Source of the DNA: Tricholomella constricta
Taxonomy: Eukaryota; Basidiomycota; Agaricomycetes; Agaricales; Lyophyllaceae
Reading direction: 5' to 3'
Assembly (NCBI GenBank): GCA_013368375.1
Contig: JAACJP010000080.1
Coordinates: forward strand, 1 to 43,386
DNA: 43,386 nt
Shown here: piece by piece, positions 1-9,110 of the stretch
Layout: each line of letters opens with the position of its first letter
Position numbering within the stretch: position 1 is the first letter of the stretch
Translations under genes and position numbers: made by a program
The notes under the pieces: generated by a model
The model's input: the letters and a program-made list of their open reading frames with translations, nothing else
Told to the model about the DNA's origin: nothing
The model's database searches: none

Positions 1-175
1 GAGGGTGCGCCCATGCCTGCAGTTTCAGACATATTCCCAACATGCACAGCACCCTCATTGAGGGTGCGCTCATGCCTGCAGTTCAGACATATTCCCAATG
101 TACATGGCACCCTCAGTGAGGGTGCACCCATGGGTGCAGATTTTATTTGGTGCATGGCACCCTCAGTGATGGTGC
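1..175. repeat. Palindrome array, copy A (partial)
   Basis: Three full copies of a 19-nt palindrome lie at 49-67, 107-125 and 157-175, and the right half of a fourth begins at base 1. The core is GCACCCTCA, one central base, then TGAGGGTGC. The copy at 49 has T as the central base; the copy at 157 has one arm mismatch (TGATGGTGC). Between copies is a partly conserved spacer containing CCATGCCTGCAG, TTCAGACATATTCCCAA and a TGCATGG or TGCACAG lead-in. The complete form of the array is at 17940-18281. Confidence 0.9.
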
Positions 176-330
176 GCCTATGCCCACAAGCAAACTGAGC
201 TGGGATCTCTTTCACAAAGCACAGGGTTGGGGCTCAAGCTGGGGACTTTCGGGGATGAGCTTGAGGCTGCGGGGCTTCGGGGCTTCGGGCTTTCAGCATG
301 TGATCGGGGCTTTGCTTCCGGCTCGTGATT

Positions 331-365
331 GGGGCTTTCGGGCTTTGGGCATTCGGGGATTCGGG
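331..365 (+). other. Potential G-quadruplex tract, copy A
   Basis: Five G runs with 4-5-nt loops occur in 35 bases: GGGG-CTTTC-GGG-CTTT-GGG-CATTC-GGGG-ATTC-GGG. This fits the canonical G3+N1-7 pattern. More irregular GGGGCTTCGGGG-type runs lie just upstream at about 270-310. Two of the few single-base differences between the duplicated copies fall in or near this tract (T runs near 247 and 337). Folding is inferred, not shown. Confidence 0.6.
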
Positions 366-1335
366 TTTGGCCGCTCCACTGCAATAACAGATCTCTGCAA
401 GCTCTCCATCCGTCTGAATGAAGGCGAAGCAACCTTAAGACTGTATATATCTTCTTGAAAGGTCTCCATAATACTCCCGAGATCTTCACAGAAGAAGTGT
501 GCATTATTCAGTCATATGGTTCTGTTATTTACATCCAAAATCAAAGCTTGAAGAACCAGAATTTTCCATGCACCCCTTTCATGACCCCTTCATCCGCAGT
601 ACTTGCAGCCACAATCCTTTGCAGCGACTGCGGAAGGCTTTAATATGCCAGGTTATGGCGGCAGTGTTGATCGTGAACAGAGCCGGGCTATACTTGGTAG
701 GGTCCCACACTCAAAGTAGATATCCCATCGCCATCATATCATATCAAGTTAGGATGCACGATGTACATGGTGTTCAGCCTGCAGATTGTGTCAGCTGTGT
801 GATTGAGGCACAGTTAAACGAGAATGATGAAACAATGGCAACGCATACCTTGCGCGCTTTGAGAAGTTCATTGGCGAGGGTTAGAGCTGCCAATACCGCC
901 ATCGCACGCTTGCCTCTTCTGCCCATATAGCACTTCTCCCGGCCGTAATCCCTGCACCGCGCCCGAAGTTCCCAGTTCCAGATGATGCAGCACCCCAACA
1001 CTGCCCTGCGCCCTGTGCTCCGTGTATGAGTTCTGCGACATATACCATAGTCAGGAACATCTACACACTGCAGTAAATTACTTACGTACCAGCCTGTGCA
1101 GTACAACTGTACTCAGTGTTCGATTGTTTGAGTGGCAGAGACACCGTGTGATTGATGTCAGTTTGATGAGGTGCGTAAGTGATTGGTCTGACCTTGACTG
1201 TCCGCCACTGCCGATCTTCATGTGCCCCAAGCGCGGGGTCGCAGTCAGGAAGGTCGTGTTGCAACAATGAATTAGATCGAGAACCAAACAAGAAAAGTGA
1301 TAGCTAGACAAAATCGGAGCATGGTCAAGGTAAAT
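366..1335. other. No recognisable gene, copy A
   Basis: I find no protein family here. The longest open frame, on the plus strand from about 499 to 930, is not preserved in copy B because a one-base insertion near 897 shifts it, and its translation shows no familiar motif. Nothing resembles a promoter, structural RNA or transposon end. Confidence 0.5.
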
Positions 1336-1436
1336 AAGGCTTACCAGTGCTCAGTTGGTAAATGCGACACGGCTGCACATGTCGTTCATGAACGATGATG
1401 GCCTGGGCTCGGGGGTTCACAGTGCCTCTCTAATCT
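1336..1436 (+). other. tRNA-like / pol III-promoter-like stretch, copy A
   Basis: The stretch has a good match to an internal pol III box A (TGCTCAGTTGGTAAA, about 1349-1363) and, about 60 nt later, a partial box B (GGGGGTTCACAGTG, about 1412-1425). Between them, CGACA...TGTCG forms a 5-bp stem around a loop containing CTGCA, which recalls the anticodon arm of tRNA-Cys(GCA). The acceptor ends pair over only about 4 bp and the D and T stems are poor. It could be a decayed tRNA, a tRNA-derived SINE head, or chance. I do not call it a working tRNA. Confidence 0.3.
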
Positions 1437-1937
1437 CCACGGAAAAGCTACTCAAAGCCTCTAAGTTGCGTTGAAGAGAGCAAAGAGCAGAACCGAAGCA
1501 CATAGCCTGGTTGAGCCATCGATGTCAGATTACAATCTACGAGAGGAAGACTGCCAAAGTGACGGCTCAAGCAGAGGGGAAAGGGAGGAAGCAGGGGTCA
1601 GGCGTGACCATCGGACACCGAAAACTGGTGCATCAACGGCGAGCAATGGCCGCATTGTACACATGCGACGAGTCCCAAAGAAGAAGATGTAACAAGACAG
1701 AAAAAGAGAAGACTAAGGAGACGCAGCCGGATATCTTTCATGAAATAATATATATAAACACCCAGCAGTGGCAGCGACAGCGCCCCCTCATGTATATGAA
1801 CCTTAGCCTGAGAACACTCACATAACCCCCTTCCTCCCTCTCGTTCCTTGCTACCCATGGCTGACAGGACAGGACAGGACACGACGCGATATCCAGATAC
1901 CAGTTACCAGATAGACAACGGGGTGCCTGGGGTGAGC
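1437..1937. other. No recognisable gene, copy A
   Basis: Open frames on both strands overlap each other and show no family motif. A short GGACA repeat lies near 1866-1882. This is probably the region downstream of the minus-strand exon that ends at 1938. Confidence 0.4.
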
Positions 1938-2404
1938 CTAGTACTCCTTTTTGGCGCCGACGCGCTTCTCGGCCTCGGTGATGGAGGCGGCATCCGTGGC
2001 GGGCTCTGTAGGCGCGGCTAGAGGAGGGGGAGAAGGGGCCGCATCAGTGGTATGTTATTTGGGAGGGCGAAATGGAAGCTCGGGGGATGGAAGTGTAATC
2101 TAGTTAACATAGGAATATACGCACCGTTGAACATGCCTGCTGTCTTGAATGGGTGCTTCAGGTCGGCCTCTGCGGGCTTGCCGAGAAGGTGGATGGACAC
2201 GAGGCTGACGCCGTACAGGTCCATGAGGCCCATGAAGGTGTATTTGTCATCATAACATTGGCCATATAGGCGGCGCGAAGCTGCGGGAATGGGGGGTCAT
2301 GACATGGGTAAGTTGAAGGGGGGTAGACGCACGAGTTTCATTTTCGAGAGGTCGTAGTCGCTGATGGTGGTGATGACGAGGATGCTGGATTCCAAGGACT
2401 TGAG
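1938..2404 (-). pseudogene. 3' exons of an unrecognised spliced gene, copy A
   Basis: Three minus-strand exon-like pieces are separated by good introns. The last exon, 1938-2017, follows a ctctag acceptor and ends ITEAEKRVGAKKEY then TAG. The middle exon, 2125-2280, encodes FMGLMDLYGVSLVSIHLLG and PFKTAGMFNA, and its donor (gtgcgt) keeps phase with the last exon. The upstream exon, ending at 2333 before gtgcgt, reads LESSILVITTISDYDLSKMK. Joining it to the middle exon needs a frameshift near 2250, so I call the gene broken. I do not recognise the family. The highly charged terminus and phase-consistent splicing argue for real coding ancestry. Confidence 0.5.
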
Positions 2405-2849
2405 GTGGGGAGGGCATCAAAGATGGGCTGCGGAGAGGTTTGGCGCTGGCTTGGGCGAAAATGAAAATGGGGATGGGGTGTGAGCGACCAGTGTGGTGCC
2501 CGCCTTCGATTTCGCGCTTGCAGTTGCGGATGTTGTAAGTCGCTGGCAGAGACTGCGACGGCAGTCTTGGAGGCGGTCTGGCACTTGTTGGCAGCGCGAC
2601 GGCGGCGGCGGGCGTGAGGCATGGGCCTGCTGGGGCGCAGGAGGCGCTGGCGCTGGTGCTGGCGAGGCCACGTGGGTGGTGGTGGTGTTGGTGTTGGGTG
2701 GGCGGGAGCGGGACCTTGAGGGGGAGGATGAGGCGGGGAATGGTAAGGGTAAGGGGCGGGCTGTGGAGAGACAATCAGTGTGTGCCCAAAACGCGGAAGA
2801 AACGGGGCAAAAAGCGGCAGGCAAGAAAGAAGAGAAAAATGAAACAGAG
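2405..2849 (-). other. Pro/Ala/Thr-rich frames, no assignment, copy A
   Basis: All three minus-strand frames are open over much of this GC-rich stretch and translate to Pro, Ala, Ser, Thr, Arg and His-rich sequence, so openness reflects base composition rather than coding. A plausible intron (gtacgt at ~2863 to ccacag at ~2763) separates it from the histidine-kinase remnant upstream. It may be an exon of the gene ending at 1938, or spacer. Confidence 0.35.
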
Positions 2850-4505
2850 ACACGGACGTACGTTTCCTGCTGGCGACAGTTCCTCATCCTGTCCTTGACA
2901 TCCGTAAGGTGCGCACGCTCGACGATCCCGAAGTGGATGCAACTCCACCTCCTCCCAGCCCGGTGTGCGCTCTCCTCCCTCCGCTGCCCTTCAAGCATCC
3001 AGCTCGAGCCTGCTCTGGGCCCCTGCTCTGTCAACGCCCCCATGCCATTGTGTTCACTGACAGCCTGGGAGAGGAGGGTCAAGTCAGCACGAAGGATCGA
3101 AAAGCAGAGCATAAAGCAAACCTGAGAGAACAACAACACGCACGTAATCTCCTGCCAAATTCCCAGCACGTTCCGCACCTACGCCTGCACGCCGAGCTTC
3201 CCCTCCATCCCAACCTTGCGCGCGACCTTCTTGACTCTGGACAAAATCACGAGCTAATCAATCACGTCATTAATCGTGTTCACAAACAAGATTCAGCACC
3301 TCGCCCGACACGGACATGCCCGTGATCTTCTGCATCGAATCCCCGCGCGCCACGGCCGTCGTCGCCCGTGCAATCGCGCGCACTTGCAGCCTGTACTGTG
3401 GGATGACGACGAACGCGTGTGTGTATGTGTATCAGTGTCAGTATGTCACATCGAGCAGGCAAAGGCAAAGGCAAAGTGACAGGGGAACGCACGTTATAGG
3501 CCATGACATTGACATTATCCGTCAAGCCCTTCTACGTCCCACCCACATTCGTGACTCTCGCATGTCCACCAAGCCGCCCGTCCCGTCCCTATCCTCGTGG
3601 CCCGCGTCACCTCGTCCGCAAACACGCTTAGATGATTTCCCCGCGCACGTCCACTTCGATCTTTTTGGTGAGTCCGGCCTTGGTCGCTTCGGCGATGGAC
3701 CGCACCTGGTTGGTCAGGTTGGTCAGGTTCATGGCCATGAGCCTCACGTTGTCAGTCACCACCTGTGGGGGCGGTCAGAGACTGTCGTAATCGTGGCCGG
3801 AAACGAAAACGGAAACGAAAACAGCAAGAGAAGGATTTGTGGCAAAAAAGAGGGAACGAGCATGAATAAACGCCACCTTTGACATGCCATGCACCTCAGG
3901 CACGAATGCCAAGCTCACCATTGTCAGCTCATTCGCGAACGTGCTCAACTGCGCCACCATCCAGATTACACCTTGACGTCAAGCATCTCCTCCTGCAAGT
4001 CAACATGGACAAGTTTTCCAAGGTCGCTGAGCGCGACGGCCTTGATCACCTCCGAGATGGAACACATCTGGCCCGTCAGATTGGACGCCATTTTCTCTGT
4101 GTGCAGGTAGAGATGTTAACGAAGCACAACAATGAGGCAAGACAAGTTTCGACGCACGTTGACGTTCTGTGTAAGATCCGCCCAAGGCCTCTGCACACCC
4201 TCGACCTTGGCCTGCCGGCCCTGCGTGCCCACCTCGAGCGCAACACGTGTCACCTCACTTGCAAAGGCAGAGAGCTGGTCGGCTATTGAGTTGACAGTGC
4301 CTTTTGGGGGTGGGGGTTAGTCGACTTGAAGGAACAGGATTGAAGGAGGGCAGCAACCGAAACGCACCGTAAATTGAGCGTCGACATCTCAAGCTCTCAC
4401 CCTCGACACTGATCCCAATTTTTTGTGTCAGGTCCCGGCAGGCAACGACGGTCGTGACGTTTACGATGGAGCGCACTTGGTTCGTCAAGGAGGAAACCCT
4501 AAGAC
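2850..4505 (-). pseudogene. Group III hybrid histidine kinase (Nik1/Os-1 type) remnant: HAMP repeats only, copy A
   Basis: Minus-strand exons at about 4505-4368, 4300-4158, 4096-3877, 3762-3493, 3395-3144 and 3064-2860 encode successive HAMP units of the type that forms the N-terminal half of group III fungal kinases, the osmosensors targeted by phenylpyrrole and dicarboximide fungicides. Visible pieces are [103 protein letters not shown] and LQVRAIARATTAVARGD. Introns are 60-115 nt with gtgcgt-like donors. In-frame stops lie at 3966-3968, 3628-3630, 3532-3534 (a lost Trp), 3254-3256 and 3179-3181, with frameshifts and short deletions between. The H-box, ATPase and receiver domains are absent, so no kinase function remains. 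Confidence 0.9.
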
Positions 4506-4879
4506 CTCAGACCAGGGTGCCGAACAGTCAGTCAGGTGACAAGGTTAGATGGTGAATACATTCTCAAGAACTCGTCGCAGTGGATCGGAAAAGGAATGAA
4601 AATAATCGCAGAGACCAGCTAAACGAACATTAAAAAATGTTTGATGACATTATTGAAGGTCCTCATTTTACTACTTCTCTGTCGTTATACCGATTCCTTG
4701 AAAATCTGTCGGATATTATCTATGCACCCAATACTTCTCGAACCCATGTGAACTTTCTTCCGCCTTGCTCTCGCTTCTCTCTCTCGTGTTGCATCAGGCC
4801 CTCCCCTGCACCTTATCTAATCTTCTGACATACGCGCAGCACCAGCCTGCCACGTCGCTCCATCCAGATCTGTCGTGAT
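4506..4879. other. No recognisable gene, copy A
   Basis: This lies between the histidine-kinase and ABC-transporter remnants. A 63-codon plus-strand frame starts at 4637 but resembles nothing I know. A minus-strand stretch just above 4830 could be a decayed continuation of the ABC transporter, but no motif supports it. Confidence 0.4.
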
Positions 4880-5906
4880 CGGACTCAGCACGATCTTCGT
4901 GGACTTGGTACATGCGAAGCCGGGCGGGCGTAGACGTGTATACCTGATATTTGCACATAACTTCTGAAAAATCTCGCTCATTATCCTGCTCTCACTCTCC
5001 CTCTTCTCACCCTTAGTGAGTATTGAGAGCAGAAAGTGTGTCCTATATATGGTATATATCAGCTTGGATACGGTGGGTTTCTTTCGGGTCGATGAGTTGA
5101 AGGAATCGGCTTACGTCGAAGACTTGGATCACAGTGTTACTGTAAGTCGCACGGCAGACGTTCATCCGCTGTTTCTGGCCGCGGCGGCAAGAGTCATGTA
5201 TTGCCTTCCAAAATCTCCACTTCATACCGTTGACCAAAGCAAATATTCTCCCTAATTGTCGCATTCAGGCCAATCAGCCCGATTCATCTTTAAAGCGTAT
5301 ATCGATGGTTAAACACTTACCTGTATCTTGCAAGCTTCGCCTCGGGACCGCTTTTACTTCGAACCGCCTGCAGCAGCCTTGGGTTCCATATCAGGCGGGG
5401 GTCCCACCTTAAGCATGTTGTTGATGACTTCGAGACTTCCATGACGGCGTCGAGGGTAGTGTGAACGATTATGGTTTCGGTGAGCAGTTCAGCTTCGAAG
5501 ATACTATAGAGGAGGCTGGTGGCGTTAGCTGCGTCGGCAATGGCACTGAAAGAAACAGCTGAAATTAGACATCGGGACGAGCATGTAGGTAGGGTGAGAC
5601 TGGGGACACATGTAAAAACATGAGGGGGAACCTGAGAAGAGTGAAGAGTGTGAGGGAGTAGGAGATGACGCCGGGCTTGAGAGCATGGCCTGTGGATGAA
5701 TAGATGACGAACGCGATGACAGAAGCCAGAACGGGCATACCCATGGCGACTGCATTGTGAGCAGCAGGAAGCGGATGTACCTCAAAAAGCAAGCTCAAAC
5801 CTTAGGAGGAAAGACAGAAAAGAAGACCGAAACCTACGCCATCTCTCTCTTCCTGTAGTCGAAGAAAGAGAATACCCCATGCGAAGAACTGAATGACTTT
5901 CATACC
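4880..5906 (-). pseudogene. ABCC (YOR1/MRP-type) ABC transporter remnant: end of TMD1 and NBD1, copy A
   Basis: Reading the minus strand in order: AGMKVIQFFAW (to 5906), typical of the cytoplasmic loop in TMD1; YRKREMA; VAMGMPVLASVIAFV and LTLFTLLRFPLMFL (about 5610-5750), membrane segments; after a ~65-nt intron SAIADAANA and SIFEAELL; LKVGPPPDMEPKAAA; NATIRENICFGQRYE (about 5220-5270), the Q-loop region; FWKAIHDSC; GQKQRMNVCRATY, the signature region; and VIQVFD joined across an intron to DTLSALNTH (5016-5042), Walker B/D-loop. The order matches fungal efflux pumps of this family. Walker A is missing, the LSG of the signature is deleted together with about 30-40 preceding residues, several frameshifts occur, and a stop follows DTLSALNTH. 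NBD1 cannot work and TMD2/NBD2 are not visible. Confidence 0.88.
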
Positions 5907-5926
5907 AGCGGTTGTTGCAGCGGAGA

Positions 5927-5965
5927 GAGGCTCATCCTTGTCATCTCGTTCGCGAGCGTGCTAAA
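5927..5965 (-). pseudogene. Stray HAMP-repeat fragment abutting the ABC remnant, copy A
   Basis: The minus strand reads FSTLANEMTRMSL, close to LSTFANELTMVSL encoded at about 3915-3955 in the histidine-kinase remnant, and the nucleotides are also similar over about 40 bases. It lies only 20 bases upstream of the ABC motif AGMKVIQFFAW on the same strand. The two families do not normally join, so this looks like a pasted piece of kinase sequence. At 13 residues, chance similarity cannot be fully excluded. Confidence 0.5.
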
Positions 5966-6343
5966 GCGGCACTTAACGGACAAGAACAGATGATAGGCGA
6001 CCAAGGATCGGGTAATAGTCATTTAGAACAGAATGCGTAGCGCGACCGAGAGAGAGAGATATGGCGTACATGGTTATGGAAGATGTTGTGCAAGAAGAAG
6101 GCCCTGGCCCAGCCCAGGAGCGGTCGGTCAACAGGGCGAGGGGCACCGGTCCAGGCGTGGTCGTGACAATGGTAGGGGCAGCGACGGAGGCAGCGAAGGG
6201 AACCGGTGGATGATATGGTGTGAATGCTGGGCGAGTGCACGACGGATGTTCGAGTAGCAAAGGGCTGGCTGCAGGCACAGGCACGGGCTGGGTGGCATTG
6301 TAAGGTGTTGAGGTCAGTAGAGTATGGTGGCACGATGTACGCG
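5966..6343. other. Pro/Thr-rich open frames, no assignment, copy A
   Basis: Two overlapping minus-strand frames of 104 and 124 codons are rich in Pro, Ser, Thr and His and show no known motif. The stretch ends at the palindrome at 6344. Confidence 0.35.
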
Positions 6344-6362
6344 GCACCCTCAGTGAGGGCGC
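6344..6362. repeat. Isolated palindrome, intermediate form, copy A
   Basis: GCACCCTCA-G-TGAGGGCGC: the same 19-nt palindrome as in the arrays, but one arm carries C where T would pair, leaving a single A-C mismatch. It shares the flanks GCGG and GCGA with the copy at 9962. It lies just downstream, in the minus-strand sense, of the last good exon of the unrecognised gene at 6492-6956, where a following exon would be expected. Confidence 0.85.
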
Positions 6363-6491
6363 GAGATGTTTAGCACTGCGAAAATCGCAACTCAGTCACT
6401 GAGGCCAACGAACACACCCAATGCCAAAGGCCGAAGACGGGGGGTACGGCTATGGAGCTCGCCATTTGGTAAGTACAAAGGCGCAACGTAC

Positions 6492-6956
6492 CTTGCGTGC
6501 TGTGCGCACAGCTCGGGGTTCAGCGCGAGCAGGGAGCCCAAGGACATTTCTTGGGTGCCCTGTGTGTCTGATCTGTAAGCAGAAAGGGGAGGCGAGATCA
6601 GCTCGAGCCGATATGGGAGAGATGGGGAGGGGGCAGAAGGAGGAAGAGAAAGCAAAGGTAAGGCGTAAACTAACATACCCCACGTTGGCGATGATGACAT
6701 CGTCAGGCATACACTCATCCCTCTCTGCCTCCCAGTTCGATTTGACTTTGCAAGATACGACGTTGATGTCGTCAAACAGATTAAGAACAATCGAGGTCGG
6801 GGAGGAAGAGGACAAGATACAGAGAATAGCCATAGATTCCTTCCCACCAGTCGCGCTCCTTTCAAGCGCAAACATCCCGCCTCCCTTAGACAGCTCTTTC
6901 TTCTCATCAAGGAGTTCCTGATGAATCGGGTGCATCGTGTTGCGGGCCTTGTTGAA
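6492..6956 (-). pseudogene. Two cleanly spliced exons of an unrecognised gene, copy A
   Basis: Exon 6956-6679 follows a cag acceptor and reads openly through FNKARNTMHPIHQELLDEKK, SKGGGMFALERSATGGKES, NLFDDINVVSCKVKSNWEAE and PDDVIIANVG. A 106-nt intron (gtatgt...ttacag) leads in phase to exon 6572-6492, MSLGSLLALNPELCAQHAR, then a gtacgt donor. No stop or frameshift is seen over about 119 codons, which makes this the best preserved coding stretch in the window. Beyond it no following exon is visible and the palindrome at 6344 appears, so the gene is truncated. I do not recognise the family. Confidence 0.5.
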
Positions 6957-7079
6957 CTGCGAGGAGGCATGAGTAAGTTGGCGGTGAGGAGGGATTGACA
7001 GGCGGAATGTTGTACAGCCACCGATCAGTCACTCTCCCAGCGGCAAAGCATCATTTCACCCAGGACACGGAACACATCA

Positions 7080-7398
7080 ATGACGATTACGATGGCGATT
7101 AGCGGACGAGTAGATCAGTTCTCAGAGATACAGCGTAGACATAATGACCCCGGTGTGTTCTACCTTTTCGAAAAGTACGTCTCACAGTAGTTCTGAGCTT
7201 GTTTCTCAATTCACGAGGCTGCGTGACATTCGAGCACTAACGATTCAGATGGCAAAACTGATTGAGGTTGCACGGTGAGTACCCTCTTGGAGACGATATC
7301 TTGAAGATTCTCATTGATTCTTTGACTCATCTTCGCCGCAGTCAGAATACAATCTGCGTCGCCTGTTTTTGATGCTTCGAACGCCTCCAGAATACAAG
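7080..7398 (+). pseudogene. Spliced-looking coding scrap, unrecognised, copy A
   Basis: An ATG at 7080 opens 36 codons to TAG at 7188-7190. The overlapping frame continues as LVSQFTRLRDIRALTIQMAK to a gtgagt donor at 7275. A 67-nt intron ends in gccgcag, and exon 7342-7398 reads EYNLRRLFLMLRTPPEYK before gtgagc. The phase does not close across the intron, so a frameshift is likely. The opposite strand is also open over 7211-7468 and includes AAKMSQRINENLQDIVSKRV, which has a helical, RhoGEF-like look, so the strand assignment is uncertain. Confidence 0.35.
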
Positions 7399-7542
7399 GT
7401 GAGCGCGACGCCTTTGTTGATCTCATGAAGCGAAACCAAGTGATCTTATCACAGAGCTGAAACGCCACGGCCTCTGCACTGAGTCCCTTTCAGCTTCCAT
7501 AATTTCTAACTGCGCCAAGTACCACCCTCAAGCACCGGCACG

Positions 7543-7683
7543 ATGGCGATTGGTGGAAGGACAGAGGATTTGCAACTTCGAACCTACGAAGACCTTTACC
7601 GACACATTCGATACGAAGGCGCTACGCAGTTTCGACTTCAAGCAACCTTTCCACCTCTCTCGAATGCACAAGGTGAGCGATGA
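7543..7683 (+). pseudogene. Short coding scrap, unrecognised, copy A
   Basis: An ATG opens 46 codons to TGA at 7681. The text includes DLQLRTYEDLYRHIRYEGAT and TFPPLSNAQ, followed by a gtgagc donor and a tag acceptor near 7740, so the frame may once have continued into the next exon. It could be the next exon set of the scrap at 7080. No family recognised. Confidence 0.35.
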
Positions 7684-8449
7684 AGCACCGTCTTTTTTTA
7701 TGATTGACTGACACCATGTGCCGATCCTTTGCCACGTAGCCGTACGCTCGCCGGCAGCATATTTGTCGCCGCAGCTTTAAGCTACCTCTCTAGCCGCCCA
7801 CATTGAACCACACCAATGCTCAAGGTGAGCGGCCTGATGTCATTTTCATTTTCCATTGACATACACGACGTGATCCATCCCTCGTCGCGCAGCCCCGCAT
7901 GCTTTCCTTACATCATATATCTCGCCTCGCGCACTCGCCCTAAACGCACACGGAGACTCAGAGGGGAGAAAGGCATGGTAGCAATGCTTGAGGGCGCTTT
8001 CGTACTCCGTGCATGGTACGGAGCTCAGAGGTGCGTTGTACAGCCCTATGTTGGATTGCAACTAAGTTCAACGTCTTCCATCACAACACACAGCCGCCAC
8101 GCTCATGCCTGTCGTGAAAACGAGGATGTCGATATAGGTGGACAGGCGGGCTCATCGGCATCACTAACCACATTTTGCACCCACAACGCCCGCACCAACG
8201 CCGCCGTGCAGTCGGTATCGCCTCAGACGACGCTCCTGCTCATACACACATCATCATCACCACCGAGTGCAGTGGTGACCTCGGCCTTGATAGAAGCGGG
8301 ATCAACGTCAATGGTGGGCTTGAGAACGCAGGATGGGAGGGATGGGCACTAGAGCGGAGGATGGGATGGGGATGAGGGATGAGGGAGTGAGAGGTGTATG
8401 GATTGGGGTGTAGGTGGCGTAGTGGGCGTGGGTTCCGGGGGTGGTGAGC
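7684..8449. other. No recognisable gene, copy A
   Basis: A 178-codon plus-strand frame (7816-8352) overlaps open minus-strand frames, and none carries a motif I know. On the minus strand, PTIDVDPASIKAEVTTALGG near 8245-8310 looks protein-like but cannot be joined to anything. The left part of the MUB1-like gene should lie here if it was ever present; I cannot see it. Confidence 0.35.
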
Positions 8450-9110
8450 TTGCCTGCGATGTCGACACCTGAGATCCCGACTGCTGCTGCACATTCTGCC
8501 TCTACCAGCACAGCTCCTGCTGCCGCTACCTATGCTTTTCATCGAGACCGTCACCACCACTCCTATTGCCACTACTGTTCGTATGCCCACTCGTACCAAG
8601 AGGCTCGGGACCATACAAGGACGATGATGTGCTGCTGAGCTTGCAGCTTCGTGAACTTATCGAAGTACTCACTTTTGAGGAGGCCTTCTATAGACCTCGT
8701 ACAACGTTTCACCCTGCAAATGTTGACGTCGTGAGATCAGCAAAAGCCTATTCACCTGCAGCCCCAGCCTACGGAAAATTCATCTCCTGCACCCAAGCCC
8801 CGCCAGATGAACAAGATATCGCTCCTTGGGACGTCTACGTTTCGTTCAAGCCTTTGTTGTCAGAGACGAAGCTTGCCAACTCTCCGTTGAGGCTCCCGCC
8901 AGAGGTCCAGTATTGAGCTGGCGTTGTTATGAGGAATGCGTGTAGGACGGATTAGAGTCGAGGTGGGATCAGACAGTGAGCGAATAGTCAGTTTCTTTGC
9001 CTTCCTTTCTGATGCGGGGATCAAACTGACGTATGTATCGTGTAGTGCTGTGTCGCGGATTAACCCCCCGCGAGTTCGCCAAATGCGGTGAGGGGGTAGT
9101 AATTTGACTG
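8450..9110 (+). pseudogene. MUB1/samB-type MYND zinc-finger protein remnant, copy A
   Basis: The plus strand shows, in order, a Ser/Thr/Pro-rich stretch (VTTTPIATTVRMPTRTKRLG), GPYKDDDVLLSLQL from 8608, then in another frame LSKYS, AFYRPRTTFHPA, and finally LPPEVQY-stop-AGVVMRNACRTD-stop-SRGGIRQ (8890-8975). After an intron comes PREFAKC (about 9069-9089), the start of a MYND finger. The order and motifs match fungal Mub1/SamB proteins; yeast Mub1 partners the Ubr2 ubiquitin ligase. The stops at 8914-8916 and 8953-8955 replace a Trp and an acidic codon by inference. At least two frameshifts are needed and the finger breaks after its first cysteines. I recognised the family from its motifs, not from an alignment. 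Confidence 0.75.

Noticed and set aside
499..930. A 143-codon plus-strand gene
   Set aside because: One-base differences in copy B alter the frame, and no family motif is present.
1336..1436. Functional tRNA gene
   Set aside because: The acceptor stem does not pair, the D and T arms are weak, and the anticodon loop is too large.
2417..3178. A 253-codon minus-strand open frame
   Set aside because: It runs through an intron and three exon pieces of the kinase relic and then through low-complexity Pro/Ala text; only its short start (RNVLGIWQEIT) matches the real kinase frame.
2850..9110. Repeat-induced point mutation as the cause of the stops
   Set aside because: Some stops fit G-to-A changes (lost Trp codons) but others look like transversions, many lesions are indels, and the two 11.8-kb copies are nearly identical, which active RIP would not allow.
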